DNA from: Marinifilum breve
GTDB lineage: Bacteria; Bacteroidota; Bacteroidia; Bacteroidales; Marinifilaceae
Length of the DNA stretch: 64,000 nt
Direction: 5' to 3'
Assembly: GCF_003202155.1 (NCBI RefSeq)
Contig: NZ_QFLI01000010.1
Span: forward strand, 164,078 to 228,077
Translations under genes and position numbers: made by a program
Notes under the pieces: model-generated
The model's database searches: none
The model's input: only the letters and a program-made list of their open reading frames with translations
What the model was told of the DNA's origin: nothing
In this document: in pieces, positions 18,187-27,761 of the stretch
Numbering within the stretch: position 1 is the stretch's first letter
How the letters are laid out: each line of letters opens with the position of its first letter

Positions 18187-18275
18187 CATTACAAATATAG
18201 GTTGTATATGTGCTAAATGGTTTAAACAAAAGTTAATGAAACTTAAAAGAGTATTGTTGTATCGGTTTTGATTAT

Positions 18276-18305
18276 AAAAAAAGGACTACCCATAGAAGGT
18301 AGCCC
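18276..18305 (-). terminator. Terminator of the DUF5723 operon
   Basis: Minus-strand stem GGGCTACC with GGTAGTCC (one G-U) and a 7-nt loop, followed by a run of T. Confidence 0.75.
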
Positions 18306-18360
18306 GGAATTTAAATTGATGTAAACACTCTGTTCACACAGAGCAATATAAAGTTACAAC

Positions 18361-19833
18361 TTATTTGTATAATGGTTTCTTTTTATTTCCTATAGGTTCA
18401 AACCATGAACATTCGTCTTTCTTTTTGTTTTTATCCTTACAGCCAAATAATAGGTTAAAGCCGAAGCGTACATTGGCAACTTGAGCACTGTTAGGTCTAA
18501 TTGCAGCCATAATATTATCGGTAATGGTATAAAATTGAACTGGACCAAGTTTAGCGGCTACTCCAAATCCAATATTATTGTAAGAATTGTTTACAGCTGT
18601 ATAGCTTAAACTTGTGCTTAAGTTTCTAAAGAATCGTGCATTAGCCGATAAAGTAAGTGATGATTGAACTTTGCCATTAAAAATTTCAGTACGACTTAAA
18701 GCTCCTAAATTTACTCTATTATGAATTTGGTGTGAACCTCCTAAATAAATTTTGGTTGGTAAACCCACAGAGTAAGAACCCGTCAAATCTGACACACGAA
18801 ATTCGTCTTGGATATCATCTACCAAATCATCAAATACATCTTCTATTTCTCTATAGTTTGGATCGTTTGAATTCCCAGATTGTGACCAGTCTGCACCATT
18901 GTAAGTGAACGATCCATCTTGAACAAATTCATAACCGTTAGATTTCCAAGTAATGGCTCCAATATCAAGTACACTTGCATAAAGTGTTGTTTTTTCATCC
19001 ATTTTGTAAGTCATACCCAAATCCACTGCAAAACCTTTGTTGTCGGTATTCAAGAAGAAATCTTCATCGAAATCATCACTGCTAAAATTGATATCATCAA
19101 CAAAACCATTGGCGTCGTAAGTAATTTGATTGATTGGAACAGATGCTCTTAATCGATGCTTAGAATTCAGTATCACCTGATCACCAGTTGAGGATGTGAA
19201 AACAGACATGTCTGATTCATCCATATGAAGATTGGCAATACCAAAAAGAACTTTCCCTTTTACACCTACAGTCCACTTATCGTTGATTTTCTTCGAAATA
19301 CCCAAGGCAATTTCATGATAGGCATTGGCATCAACTCCCAATCCACCCCAATTGGAAGTTCTTCCTCTATAGTCGTAGTTACCATTCTTTAGAAAGGTAA
19401 TCATTTCCTTATCGAAACTAAAGCGTGAGTCTTCTTTCTCGATTACATCAAGAGTGAAATAGAAGTCCTTTGCACGAATTCCCAATGCAAAAAGAGTCAA
19501 TTCAAATTGCTGAGAAATAAAGTTGGTGGTTTTTAAAGCATCGTGAAAACTATTTACATCTACAACCAATGAATCGCTTCTAATGCCTGTTCCATCGGTA
19601 ATCACATCATTGTAAGCAAAGCTACTGTTGCTGTAATTAAAATAGATGGAACTAAGAGCCGGAAAGCCAACAAAGACTTTACACTCTGGCTGTATTGCAG
19701 GATTTACTTGGTTTGATTGAGGTACATTCTGCATCAAATACAAGGTGTTGTTTAATTTTTGAGCAGTACTGTTCATAGTCAGGAGTACAAAAAGTAATCC
19801 TGTAAGAGATATCTTGGTTAAAATTCTTGTCAT
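18361..19833 (-). CDS. DUF5723 outer-membrane beta-barrel protein
   Basis: A 490-residue exported protein with signal peptide (residues 1-24, cleaved near NSTAQ). The rest is rich in alternating beta strands and Gly/Asn turns. Motifs such as NTLYLMQNVPQSNQVNPA and the later GVGLPT-like strands are typical of the DUF5723/PorV-like barrels of Bacteroidota. Probable role: outer-membrane porin or assembly partner. It lies 25 bp after the lipoprotein gene on the same strand, suggesting one operon and a functional pair. Confidence 0.75.
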   Translation of the reverse strand: MTRILTKISLTGLLFVLLTMNSTAQKLNNTLYLMQNVPQSNQVNPAIQPECKVFVGFPALSSIYFNYSNSSFAYNDVITDGTGIRSDSLVVDVNSFHDALKTTNFISQQFELTLFALGIRAKDFYFTLDVIEKEDSRFSFDKEMITFLKNGNYDYRGRTSNWGGLGVDANAYHEIALGISKKINDKWTVGVKGKVLFGIANLHMDESDMSVFTSSTGDQVILNSKHRLRASVPINQITYDANGFVDDINFSSDDFDEDFFLNTDNKGFAVDLGMTYKMDEKTTLYASVLDIGAITWKSNGYEFVQDGSFTYNGADWSQSGNSNDPNYREIEDVFDDLVDDIQDEFRVSDLTGSYSVGLPTKIYLGGSHQIHNRVNLGALSRTEIFNGKVQSSLTLSANARFFRNLSTSLSYTAVNNSYNNIGFGVAAKLGPVQFYTITDNIMAAIRPNSAQVANVRFGFNLLFGCKDKNKKKDECSWFEPIGNKKKPLYK

Positions 19834-19858
19834 TATAGGATGTTTTAAAGTGCTTGTT

Positions 19859-21508
19859 TTAGTTGCTTAGGTCAAGTTGCGCTTGTACCGATATGGTGAA
19901 CTTTAATTCGTAATCGCCTTTTAGCTTTACTGGAATTCCTCCATTTTGAGTACTTACAACAGCATTTATAATGATGTTTTCGGTTTTGTTAAGGTTAGCA
20001 ATTTGAGCTTGCGTTAATTTTATTTCGTGGGAAACTTCCTTAATCGAATTCGGATCAACCACACCAATATTTGCTCCCGAAGTATAAACCGAAGCGGCAT
20101 CAATTACTTCATTGTCTTTAATCTCATCAATTACATTGTAGCTAGCATCAGTAAGTTGAATGTTTTCAACGGTAACATCAAGTGGGTAACCATTTTTGGC
20201 TGTAATTACCACTGCGGCATTCATTACTTTATCCGCATCATCAATATCAATGTCATCAATTGTATCCTTAAGTGTTAGGTTTGTTGCAGTAAATTCCAAC
20301 GGAATTTCAATTTCGATATCCGCATCAATTCTTGAGGTATTACTTATAATGTTGGGCTGAGTAGCAACATCTACCGTGTTAGGATTCAAGTTTACATTAC
20401 CAAAATAATCCAACCTGTCTGATGGAGGAAGTGCCATTAAATCAACAATGTCTGAATTGGTTTTATCGTAAGTAATGGTTTCTTCATTAGGAGTATCTAA
20501 AACATCGGCAATGGTTTTAGGATAATTAACAGGTTGCAATACATCAGGATTTAAATTCTGAGTATTACCACCCGAGCTGTAACCCGTGATGTTTGCATTT
20601 ATAGCAAAAGGAACACCAACTGAATTGCGCAAGTGAACATGAATCTTAGGATCTGCAAAACGGTATTCACCATCTACATCATCCCAAAAATCCACATCCA
20701 AATCAATACTACCTGTTCCAATATTAATTGCTTGCTTGCCAAAATCACCTGATGCAGTAATAAAGTCGATATTCTGAACCGTTAAATTAACTCCTACATT
20801 TCCGCTTCCACTGATATTACCTCCATTGTCTCGTATAAATACAGAAAAATCAATGTCAATTTCATTACTGGTAGTGTACGGAGTTGTAAAATTAACTGTA
20901 GCATTGTTAAGAGTAATGCTTTCTGGTTGATTGTTTGCATTGGCCCCTACACGAAAAGTTCGAGTCACTACGCTTCCACCTTCGCTTATTCCAGGAAATG
21001 TAATGGTTAAATCAATTTCGGTATTCAAAGGGTTAGTTAATCTTAAATCGATATCTGTGTTTAGCAATAATTCAGATAGAATAATATCAGGATTACCTGC
21101 ATTTACCGAGAATGTTTCTGAGAAATTGATTGGATTTACAGGAATCGATGCATGAGGAATCCCCGGAAAGTTGCCAATTGCAATTCCAAGATTCTGACTC
21201 ACCTGATTTGGGAAATTTAATACTTCATCAACAGCATAAGAAAAGATATCATTTTCGCGATGTCGGATCACAAGGTTGTTTCCTTCTAAAAATATGGTTT
21301 GATCGTTTGGATCAAGCTCGTGTTCGTTTAAAAGGTACCAAAGGGTATAAGTACCATATCCAACAGGAGCAATCATGTTTGGAGTCCATTCAACTTTCTC
21401 GGATAAGCGATCCATGTCGTAATCGTCAGAATCGAAACAAGATTGTGTTGTAATGGCCAATAGTCCACAAAGAATTAGTGGAATCAGAAATCGTGATTTA
21501 GATATCAT
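19859..21508 (-). CDS. Large lipoprotein of unknown function, partner of the DUF5723 barrel
   Basis: A 549-residue protein with a lipoprotein signal (residues 1-24, lipobox ending TQSC). The mature part is acidic, Asn/Thr-rich and predicted all-beta, with strands of the form NTEIDLTITFPG and several similar blocks (about residues 130-260 and 330-480), suggesting repeated Ig-like or LEA-like domains. I do not recognise a specific family. Its position just upstream of the DUF5723 gene is a pairing worth testing: lipoprotein plus barrel. Confidence 0.6.
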   Translation of the reverse strand: MISKSRFLIPLILCGLLAITTQSCFDSDDYDMDRLSEKVEWTPNMIAPVGYGTYTLWYLLNEHELDPNDQTIFLEGNNLVIRHRENDIFSYAVDEVLNFPNQVSQNLGIAIGNFPGIPHASIPVNPINFSETFSVNAGNPDIILSELLLNTDIDLRLTNPLNTEIDLTITFPGISEGGSVVTRTFRVGANANNQPESITLNNATVNFTTPYTTSNEIDIDFSVFIRDNGGNISGSGNVGVNLTVQNIDFITASGDFGKQAINIGTGSIDLDVDFWDDVDGEYRFADPKIHVHLRNSVGVPFAINANITGYSSGGNTQNLNPDVLQPVNYPKTIADVLDTPNEETITYDKTNSDIVDLMALPPSDRLDYFGNVNLNPNTVDVATQPNIISNTSRIDADIEIEIPLEFTATNLTLKDTIDDIDIDDADKVMNAAVVITAKNGYPLDVTVENIQLTDASYNVIDEIKDNEVIDAASVYTSGANIGVVDPNSIKEVSHEIKLTQAQIANLNKTENIIINAVVSTQNGGIPVKLKGDYELKFTISVQAQLDLSN

Positions 21509-21664
21509 AGTAATGTAATTAAATAGACAATATTAGTTTTGAACCGAATTCAACATCTAAAACCCTAGCTTTAATGTTAAATTTTATCCGGATCAAAAAA
21601 AGCAATTAATCATGTGAGAAAATAAATCTGATACATGAATTAATTGTAATTGTTGACAAACGGC

Positions 21665-24415
21665 CTAGTGTACGGAATAGTTTAATAAGAAGTTGCGATT
21701 ATCACCTACATAAAGATTAAACGATTTGTTGCCCGCTTTGGCAAAGCCAATTGAAAACTCGGTATTGCCCTTTAACGGGAAGCCGGAATGATTATTTCCT
21801 TTCAAATCAATCAAATAGATTTTATTTTCGTTTTCGGTGCAGATGCCAATTTCTATTTTTCTTCTAGAGAACTTGTAAACATTGGGTCTGTAGCTAATTC
21901 CAGAATCGAATTTCTTCTCTAGCTTTTGATCTCCCGATGCATCGAAAATTTTAAGAAAATTGTAATCAGCAAATAGATATTCGTTCTTCCCATCGGAGTT
22001 AATATCGGCAGCCGTAAAGTAATGTGCTTCCGATAACTGAGTGAAAGACTTTGATTCCACTTTACCATTAAAATAGATGTAGTGAATGGTTCCATTGGTA
22101 TCGCTTGTCACCAGGCGATTATTTTGTTTTTCCAAATAAAAAGGATTGTTCTCTGATTTAGAGAATTGCTTTTTCAACTTCACTCTTTCAACACCACGAC
22201 GGTTTAGTATGTACACTCTAAACTTATCGGCATAAACAATGTAATCTTTGCCGCCAATTCTGAAGTGCTGGATTTCACATGTAATTGGATTTTCTGCTTT
22301 CTTAGGATTCCAACCTGTTATTATCTTTCCTTCTTTTGAATAAGCATATACGCGCTGATCTTTACAAGGAATAAAAATACGGTAGTTCTTGTTCTTGTCG
22401 TAATCGAAAATGGCAATGCCACGAGCCGCTTCTGCTTTTAGGCGTACCGGATAATTTTTAACGTAGTTTCCGTTTCTGTCGATTAAGTGCAAATGATTTT
22501 TGGTTGCAAAAAGGTATTGCAGCTTGTTGTTTTTAAATAAATCAATCTGCTCAACCTTACCAACTATCTGCGAATCCAAATGCTTTTTCCATAGAATCCT
22601 TCCTGCTGGATTTACCAGGTAGATTTGGTTCTGAATATCTTGCACAAAGATTTCGTTTTCTTTGGTATAGTGGTTTTTAACCAGGTAAGGCTTGTGGCGG
22701 AAACAAGTATCAATTCTTGATTCCCAATCGGTTTGTGGTGCCGACTCCAGAACCGGATCATACTCAATAAACAGATTGTTGTAAATTAAGTTTCTGTTCG
22801 AGCTCAATTGCAAGCCAACTGCCTGAAACTTGTTTACACTTTCCTTGTGGTTTTGTATTTCAGATTGAAGCTCTTCATTCAGAAAACTTGTGATAAAACG
22901 GTTTGCCTTCGGTGTTGAAGTGTAAAAGAAGAAGTTCGCTTTATTCGATAGATATTCCTTGTTTTCCTGGTAGTTTTGGTTGCTGTCCAAAGTTTTACCT
23001 AACACAGATTCCTGAATAAATTCAGACAATGCATTAATGCTTGGTCCCATTACCAAATAGTTATCGATAAAGGTGAAGTAAGCCGATGAGGCATCACTAA
23101 AGAAGCTGCCAAATAACTTTTCGGGAAGTCGATCTTCTGGTAATCGGTAAATGTCAAAAGAAGTTTCAGAATCGAGCTTGTAAGTTCTTTTGTAGTAGGA
23201 TAGGGTTCGTTCTTGTTTTTTAGCAAAACCAAGAATAGGTTTTAACATCTTCTCTTTTGCAATACTGGCACTCTTTGTGCGGATTACAGTAAACTTTTTA
23301 TCGGCATTTCCTTCTGCAAAGGCCAAACCTATTTCTTTATAGATGATCGAGAAAATGATCTCTTCAAAATCTTCACCCGTTTTCTTTTTCAGGTCATTAA
23401 TGGCTTTCTGGTAATCGGAAAGTTTTCCCATTTGATCTAAAAACTTGCGATATTTTCCTTTGTGAAGCAGTGGATCATCAATGCCCAACACAGCCAAAAC
23501 ACCAGTTGTAGCTGGCAGAATGGATTCCATTTCCATCTTTACAGGTTCTTGCTGTAAAAACAAGTTCATCAGGTTTCCTTGACTTGGATCGCTATAGGTA
23601 AATCCATTCAACAGGATGATTCTGTTTCTGAAGCTTAAATCCAGCTCGGTCCAGTTTCCGATGTTGGTATAATTGCGAATAAACTTGCTGTGTTCCTTGT
23701 TTAACGAGAAGGAAATTTGTTTTGGAAAAGTCTTTAAATTCAGGAAGATATTCGCATCAACATTTTTGCCAATGGTTCTTCTGATTTGTTCAAATCCTTT
23801 GGTTTTAGATATAGAATTATCAGTGCTTAATTGTCGAACCGAGTTTTCCAATAGTAGCATCGATCTGCTGGCCAGGAACAATCCTTTTGAGAAGGTAAAG
23901 TGCAGTTCTTTTTCCTTTTTACTGGCTGCAGGAATGCTGTAAATACTTGTGTTTTGATAGTTTCTTTCACGCAAAACCAAGTCTGGTCCAATCCAATTCG
24001 AAACCGCAGTTTGTAGTTTCTTTTCCTCCAGGTAATCCAGTATTGGCAGAATGTAAAGGTATTCAATGTCATTTTTTCCTTGCAGATGACTGGCCATGGT
24101 AAACGATCGGTCGAGAGTAAATTGATGATCCGAATCAATCTTACTTGCCAAACTATCTATGAACTGAAGGTTTTCATTGATTTTTGCAATCTTATGGAAA
24201 TTTCCTAACTCTTTCCATGCACCGGTATTGTTCTCCAATTTTGTGATTAGATGCTCCAAACTTTCAAACTGAACGATTAATTCGGAGTTCACCGGAATTG
24301 CTGAAAAAGGGTCGACGCCTTTGTATTCCTTTTGTTTTTGAAGATATAGGTAGCCTAAAACGATGATTGCCAAAAGCAAAACAATAAAGAAAGAGGTAAG
24401 AATTTTTCTCAGCAT
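21665..24415 (-). CDS. Large membrane-anchored protein, DUF3352-like N-terminus and beta-propeller-like C-terminus
   Basis: A 916-residue protein with one N-terminal TM (residues 5-26) and an extracytoplasmic remainder. Residues 37-560 resemble the DUF3352 type (VDPFSAIPVNSELIVQFES, many FxxPxTxLAx-like blocks). Residues 590-910 carry repeats of short beta blades such as NQIYLVNPAGRILW, HLIDRNGNYVKNYPV and KIFDASGDQK, typical of PQQ/WD-like propellers. No catalytic motif is visible. Single gene between intergenic gaps; function unknown, perhaps an envelope scaffold or assembly factor. Confidence 0.6.
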   Translation of the reverse strand: MLRKILTSFFIVLLLAIIVLGYLYLQKQKEYKGVDPFSAIPVNSELIVQFESLEHLITKLENNTGAWKELGNFHKIAKINENLQFIDSLASKIDSDHQFTLDRSFTMASHLQGKNDIEYLYILPILDYLEEKKLQTAVSNWIGPDLVLRERNYQNTSIYSIPAASKKEKELHFTFSKGLFLASRSMLLLENSVRQLSTDNSISKTKGFEQIRRTIGKNVDANIFLNLKTFPKQISFSLNKEHSKFIRNYTNIGNWTELDLSFRNRIILLNGFTYSDPSQGNLMNLFLQQEPVKMEMESILPATTGVLAVLGIDDPLLHKGKYRKFLDQMGKLSDYQKAINDLKKKTGEDFEEIIFSIIYKEIGLAFAEGNADKKFTVIRTKSASIAKEKMLKPILGFAKKQERTLSYYKRTYKLDSETSFDIYRLPEDRLPEKLFGSFFSDASSAYFTFIDNYLVMGPSINALSEFIQESVLGKTLDSNQNYQENKEYLSNKANFFFYTSTPKANRFITSFLNEELQSEIQNHKESVNKFQAVGLQLSSNRNLIYNNLFIEYDPVLESAPQTDWESRIDTCFRHKPYLVKNHYTKENEIFVQDIQNQIYLVNPAGRILWKKHLDSQIVGKVEQIDLFKNNKLQYLFATKNHLHLIDRNGNYVKNYPVRLKAEAARGIAIFDYDKNKNYRIFIPCKDQRVYAYSKEGKIITGWNPKKAENPITCEIQHFRIGGKDYIVYADKFRVYILNRRGVERVKLKKQFSKSENNPFYLEKQNNRLVTSDTNGTIHYIYFNGKVESKSFTQLSEAHYFTAADINSDGKNEYLFADYNFLKIFDASGDQKLEKKFDSGISYRPNVYKFSRRKIEIGICTENENKIYLIDLKGNNHSGFPLKGNTEFSIGFAKAGNKSFNLYVGDNRNFLLNYSVH

Positions 24416-24560
24416 AGTAAACAGATTGCAAGGTATAGTGTTGCTTCAAAAATAAGAATTTATGCAGTGTTTAAAAAATTATGTGAAAGGCTTTTGTGTC
24501 AATGCCTGCTTATTTCGTGAATTAAGAGTTTTGCTAGGTGAAAGCGTGAGTTTTTCATGC

Positions 24561-24587
24561 AAAAAAGCCCCGACCAAAGTCGAGGCT
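24561..24587 (-). terminator. Terminator of the aldehyde dehydrogenase gene
   Basis: Minus-strand stem AGCCTCGAC with GTCGGGGCT (G-U pair) followed by six T, 30 bp past the stop. Confidence 0.8.
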
Positions 24588-24615
24588 AAATGTTGAAAAT
24601 TTAGTCTTGGTTGAA

Positions 24616-26175
24616 TTACAAATCAAATTTGATTCCTTGGGCCAATGGTAACTCGGTTCCAAAGTTTAATGTGTTGGTTTGTCTTCTCATGTAGGTCTTC
24701 CAAGAATCGGATCCTGACTCACGACCACCACCAGTTTCTTTTTCACCACCAAAAGCACCACCAATTTCGGCACCCGATGTTCCGATGTTTACATTGGCAA
24801 TACCGCAATCACTACCTACGGCAGAAATAAAGGTTTGTGCTTCTCTCATGTTTAGGGTAAATATCGATGAGGATAAACCTTGTGGAACGTTGTTGTGCAA
24901 CTCAATGGCTTCTTCAAGCGTACTGTATTTCATGATGTACAGAACAGGAACAAAAGATTCGTCCTGAACAATCTGCCAATGGTTTTCTACCTCGCAGAAT
25001 GTTGGCAATACATAGTTTCCTTCCAGTACTTTGTCGCCAAATACAATAGTACCACCTGCTTTCTTCACCTCTGCAATGGCATTTTGGTAAACCTCAACCG
25101 CTCCTTCATCTATTACAGGACCTACCAAAGTATTTTCGTCAAGTGGATTTCCAATTTTGGACTCAACTTGTTTGTAGGCACTCAGCAAACGGTTCTTCAC
25201 ATCATCATAAATGCTTTCGTGAATAATCAATCGACGGGTTGAAGTGCATCGCTGACCAGCAGTTCCGACAGATCCAAATACAATGCCGGGAATGGCGATA
25301 TCCAAATCAGCAGTAGGAGCAACAATAATGGCATTGTTTCCACCTAACTCGGCAATGGTTCTTCCCAAACGAGCGCCTACTTTTTCGGCAACTCTCTTAC
25401 CAATGGCAGTCGATCCGGTAACTGAAATCAACGGAACACGCTTGTCTTCAATAAAATTATCTCCCATTACCGATGATTTTGCAACTACCAGGTTGAAAAC
25501 ACCTTCGGGAACATTATTTTCTTTTAATACGTTTTGAATGATTTTATGACAGGCAATGGCACAAAGAGGCACTTTCGAGCTAGGTTTCCAAATTACAACA
25601 TCACCACAAACAGCAGCAATCATGGCGTTCCATGCCCAAACCGCAACCGGGAAATTAAATGCAGAAATCACACCCACCAATCCAAGAGGGTGATACTGAT
25701 CCATCATTTTGTGATCTGGTCTTTCCGAATGCATGGTAAATCCGTAAAGCATTCTTGACTGACCCACTGCAAAGTCGCAAATGTCAATCATTTCCTGAAC
25801 CTCGCCCAAACCTTCCTGGTAAATCTTACCCATTTCGAGGGTAACCAATTTGCCCAAATCATCTTTGGCATCGCGAAGGGCATTTCCAATTTGTCTAACG
25901 ATTTCACCACGTTTTGGTGCTGGCATTTTTCTCCAAACCTTAAAGGCTTCCTGAGCTTTTACCAGAACTTTTTCATAATCATCCTTATCAGCATTTTTAA
26001 CTTTTGCAATAAGTGATCCGTCAATAGGAGAGTAGGATTCTGTGATATCTCCCTTGCAATCGAACCATTCAGTTCCAGTTGATACTCCGGCATTTACATC
26101 TGCTATGCCTAGTCGGTTTAGTGTTTCTTGTACTCCAAAATTCTTTTTGAGTTCTTGTGAAGTTGTAATTTCCAT
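24616..26175 (-). CDS. Aldehyde dehydrogenase, ALDH7 (alpha-aminoadipic semialdehyde dehydrogenase) type
   Basis: A 519-residue NAD(P)-dependent dehydrogenase. Motifs: AFNFPVAVWAWN near residue 172, VTGSTAIGK near 252, ELGGNNAI with the general-base Glu near 277, and GQRCTSTRR with the catalytic Cys near 311. The C-terminal GGAFGGEKETGGGRESGSD fits ALDH7 (antiquitin-like). Probably acts in lysine degradation on aminoadipate semialdehyde, but no lysine-pathway neighbours are present. Monocistronic. Confidence 0.88.
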   Translation of the reverse strand: MEITTSQELKKNFGVQETLNRLGIADVNAGVSTGTEWFDCKGDITESYSPIDGSLIAKVKNADKDDYEKVLVKAQEAFKVWRKMPAPKRGEIVRQIGNALRDAKDDLGKLVTLEMGKIYQEGLGEVQEMIDICDFAVGQSRMLYGFTMHSERPDHKMMDQYHPLGLVGVISAFNFPVAVWAWNAMIAAVCGDVVIWKPSSKVPLCAIACHKIIQNVLKENNVPEGVFNLVVAKSSVMGDNFIEDKRVPLISVTGSTAIGKRVAEKVGARLGRTIAELGGNNAIIVAPTADLDIAIPGIVFGSVGTAGQRCTSTRRLIIHESIYDDVKNRLLSAYKQVESKIGNPLDENTLVGPVIDEGAVEVYQNAIAEVKKAGGTIVFGDKVLEGNYVLPTFCEVENHWQIVQDESFVPVLYIMKYSTLEEAIELHNNVPQGLSSSIFTLNMREAQTFISAVGSDCGIANVNIGTSGAEIGGAFGGEKETGGGRESGSDSWKTYMRRQTNTLNFGTELPLAQGIKFDL

Positions 26176-26464
26176 TTGATTATGAATTTATTGTGGTATT
26201 AAGGGTTAAACTTGAGAAGAATACAATTTAATAAAACTAAATCTAAATAGTAATGATTTTTATCAGTTTATTTCAACTGTTTTGGATTCTAAGTTCTCTA
26301 ATTTCAACTGGTTTGTCATTTCGCAATCATTCCAAATGGGAAAGTTTCAGGTTTTAATCCTTAATGAAGGAGATTGATTAGGTTTTAAGGGAATTCAATT
26401 CACGAAAAAGCCCGAACCAATAAATTGATTCGGGCATGCTGTATTTAAATGAAAATAAAAGGTT
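26176..26464. other. Intergenic gap with the DHOD-like gene terminator
   Basis: Between the aldehyde dehydrogenase and DHOD-like genes. Apart from the hairpin at 26405-26435, I see no gene or motif. Confidence 0.5.
26405..26435 (-). terminator. Terminator of the DHOD-like gene
   Basis: Minus-strand stem GCCCGAA/TTCGGGC with 12-nt loop, followed by TTTTT. Confidence 0.8.
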
Positions 26465-27460
26465 CTAGTGCATAATGAAATTTCTAAAATGCTTCATGAA
26501 CTGTACTCTCTGGTAAGCTGCAGGATCGTTAGCATTCGACTGACACATCTTTCCTTTAAAGTCGCGAATGTTTTCGAATCCCTGGTCTTCCATCCAAGAG
26601 TAAATTTCTTTTAATAAAATGTCAATGTATTCTGGTCCGTTTTTGTAAATAACAGAAGCCAACTGAACCGCATCAGCACCAACCAATAAATGCTTGATAA
26701 TGCTTTCTGAAGTATGAATACCAGTAGTTCCTGCCAATGAGCACTTCACTCTATCCGACATGATTCCAATCCATCTTAATGAATTTTTATAATCATCCGA
26801 ATGAGAAAGAACCTGTCCGTTTGTAATTCCCAGGTTATGAATATCGATATCAGGACTGTAAAAACGGTTGAACATTACAATTCCATCAGCATCCATATCA
26901 TCCAACTTTTTCACCATATTGGCCAGGTTCGAATGGTAAGGACTAATTTTTAATGAAACAGGAATGGCAACCTGATCTTTAACAGTTTTCAGAACATCGA
27001 AATAAATTTTTTCGTTTTCTTCGCCCGATCTGTTCATATCTGTTGGCAAAACAAACAAGTTGATCTCCATTGCATCGGCACCAGCCTTTTCAATTTCTCT
27101 CGAGAAATAGGTCCACTTTTCAGCGCTAACACAGTTAATACTTGCAATTACAGGAATCGATAAGGCAGCTTTGGCCTCTTCAATCAATCTTAAGTATTTG
27201 CGAAGAATATCCTCATGTGGCTCTTCCTGCATGTAGTCAAAAGTCTCCGGATAAATGTAAGGACGACTTGTCATGGCATGCATTTGTTCTTCCATTTCCA
27301 TGATGATTTCTTCTTCGAAAAGAGATTTTAGAACAACGGCACCTGCACCATTTTCTTCCAATTCCACTAATTTTTCTACCGAATCAGTTAAACCAGAGCT
27401 GGCAACAATAATTGGATTTTTTAAATCTAGTCCTAGGTAGTTTGTAGTTAAGTTAGGCAT
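26465..27460 (-). CDS. Dihydroorotate dehydrogenase-like flavoprotein
   Basis: About 331 residues, TIM-barrel FMN enzyme of the DHOD superfamily. Segments include NYLGLDLKNPIIVASSG at the N-terminus, SINCVSAEKW near 120, KISPYHSNL, and SLAGTTGIH near 245 (phosphate-binding region). The start is set at the ATG giving MPNLTTNYLG; a longer frame adds 23 residues unlike the family. It may not be the pyrimidine enzyme, since many Bacteroidota carry this type beside a true PyrD. No pyrimidine genes are adjacent. Confidence 0.85.
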   Translation of the reverse strand: MPNLTTNYLGLDLKNPIIVASSGLTDSVEKLVELEENGAGAVVLKSLFEEEIIMEMEEQMHAMTSRPYIYPETFDYMQEEPHEDILRKYLRLIEEAKAALSIPVIASINCVSAEKWTYFSREIEKAGADAMEINLFVLPTDMNRSGEENEKIYFDVLKTVKDQVAIPVSLKISPYHSNLANMVKKLDDMDADGIVMFNRFYSPDIDIHNLGITNGQVLSHSDDYKNSLRWIGIMSDRVKCSLAGTTGIHTSESIIKHLLVGADAVQLASVIYKNGPEYIDILLKEIYSWMEDQGFENIRDFKGKMCQSNANDPAAYQRVQFMKHFRNFIMH

Positions 27461-27761
27461 ATCAGTTAAAGTTTTGTTTGTGTGATTTTCTATCAAATTT
27501 AATTGGGGAAACAGTTTATTACAAATCAATAATCTTTATACTAAGATAGAAAATCCTGATGTTAATGTTCTGCCTATGGACATATAAATTAAGTTTTGAG
27601 CTATAAATCAGAAGATAAGGCCTAAATCCTTAAGCAGAGAAATTGAAACAGGTACCAAAAATGTTAAGCTTACGATTCTTCTTGCAGTATAATTCTTTTT
27701 TCACTTTTTTTGTGGCTTCACATTAATTGACAACAAACTAAACCAACCTTAACTGATTAAA
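27461..27761. other. Divergent intergenic region with no recognised feature
   Basis: About 300 bp between the DHOD-like and transporter starts. AT-rich and presumably holding both promoters. I see no riboswitch fold, clear TAnnTTTG element or repeat. Confidence 0.5.

Larger units (their letters stand above)
17722..18252 (-). repeat. Three tandem direct repeats of about 184 bp
   Basis: Units start at 17722, 17906 and 18091 (periods 184-185). They are nearly identical, differing at only a few positions, with copy 3 diverging after about 18240. Each contains a hairpin, a 29-nt conserved core and a TAnnTTTG-like element read on the minus strand. The few changes include one in the degenerate nn position of the -7 element (TACATTTG to TATATTTG), leaving the consensus intact. 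Confidence 0.95.
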
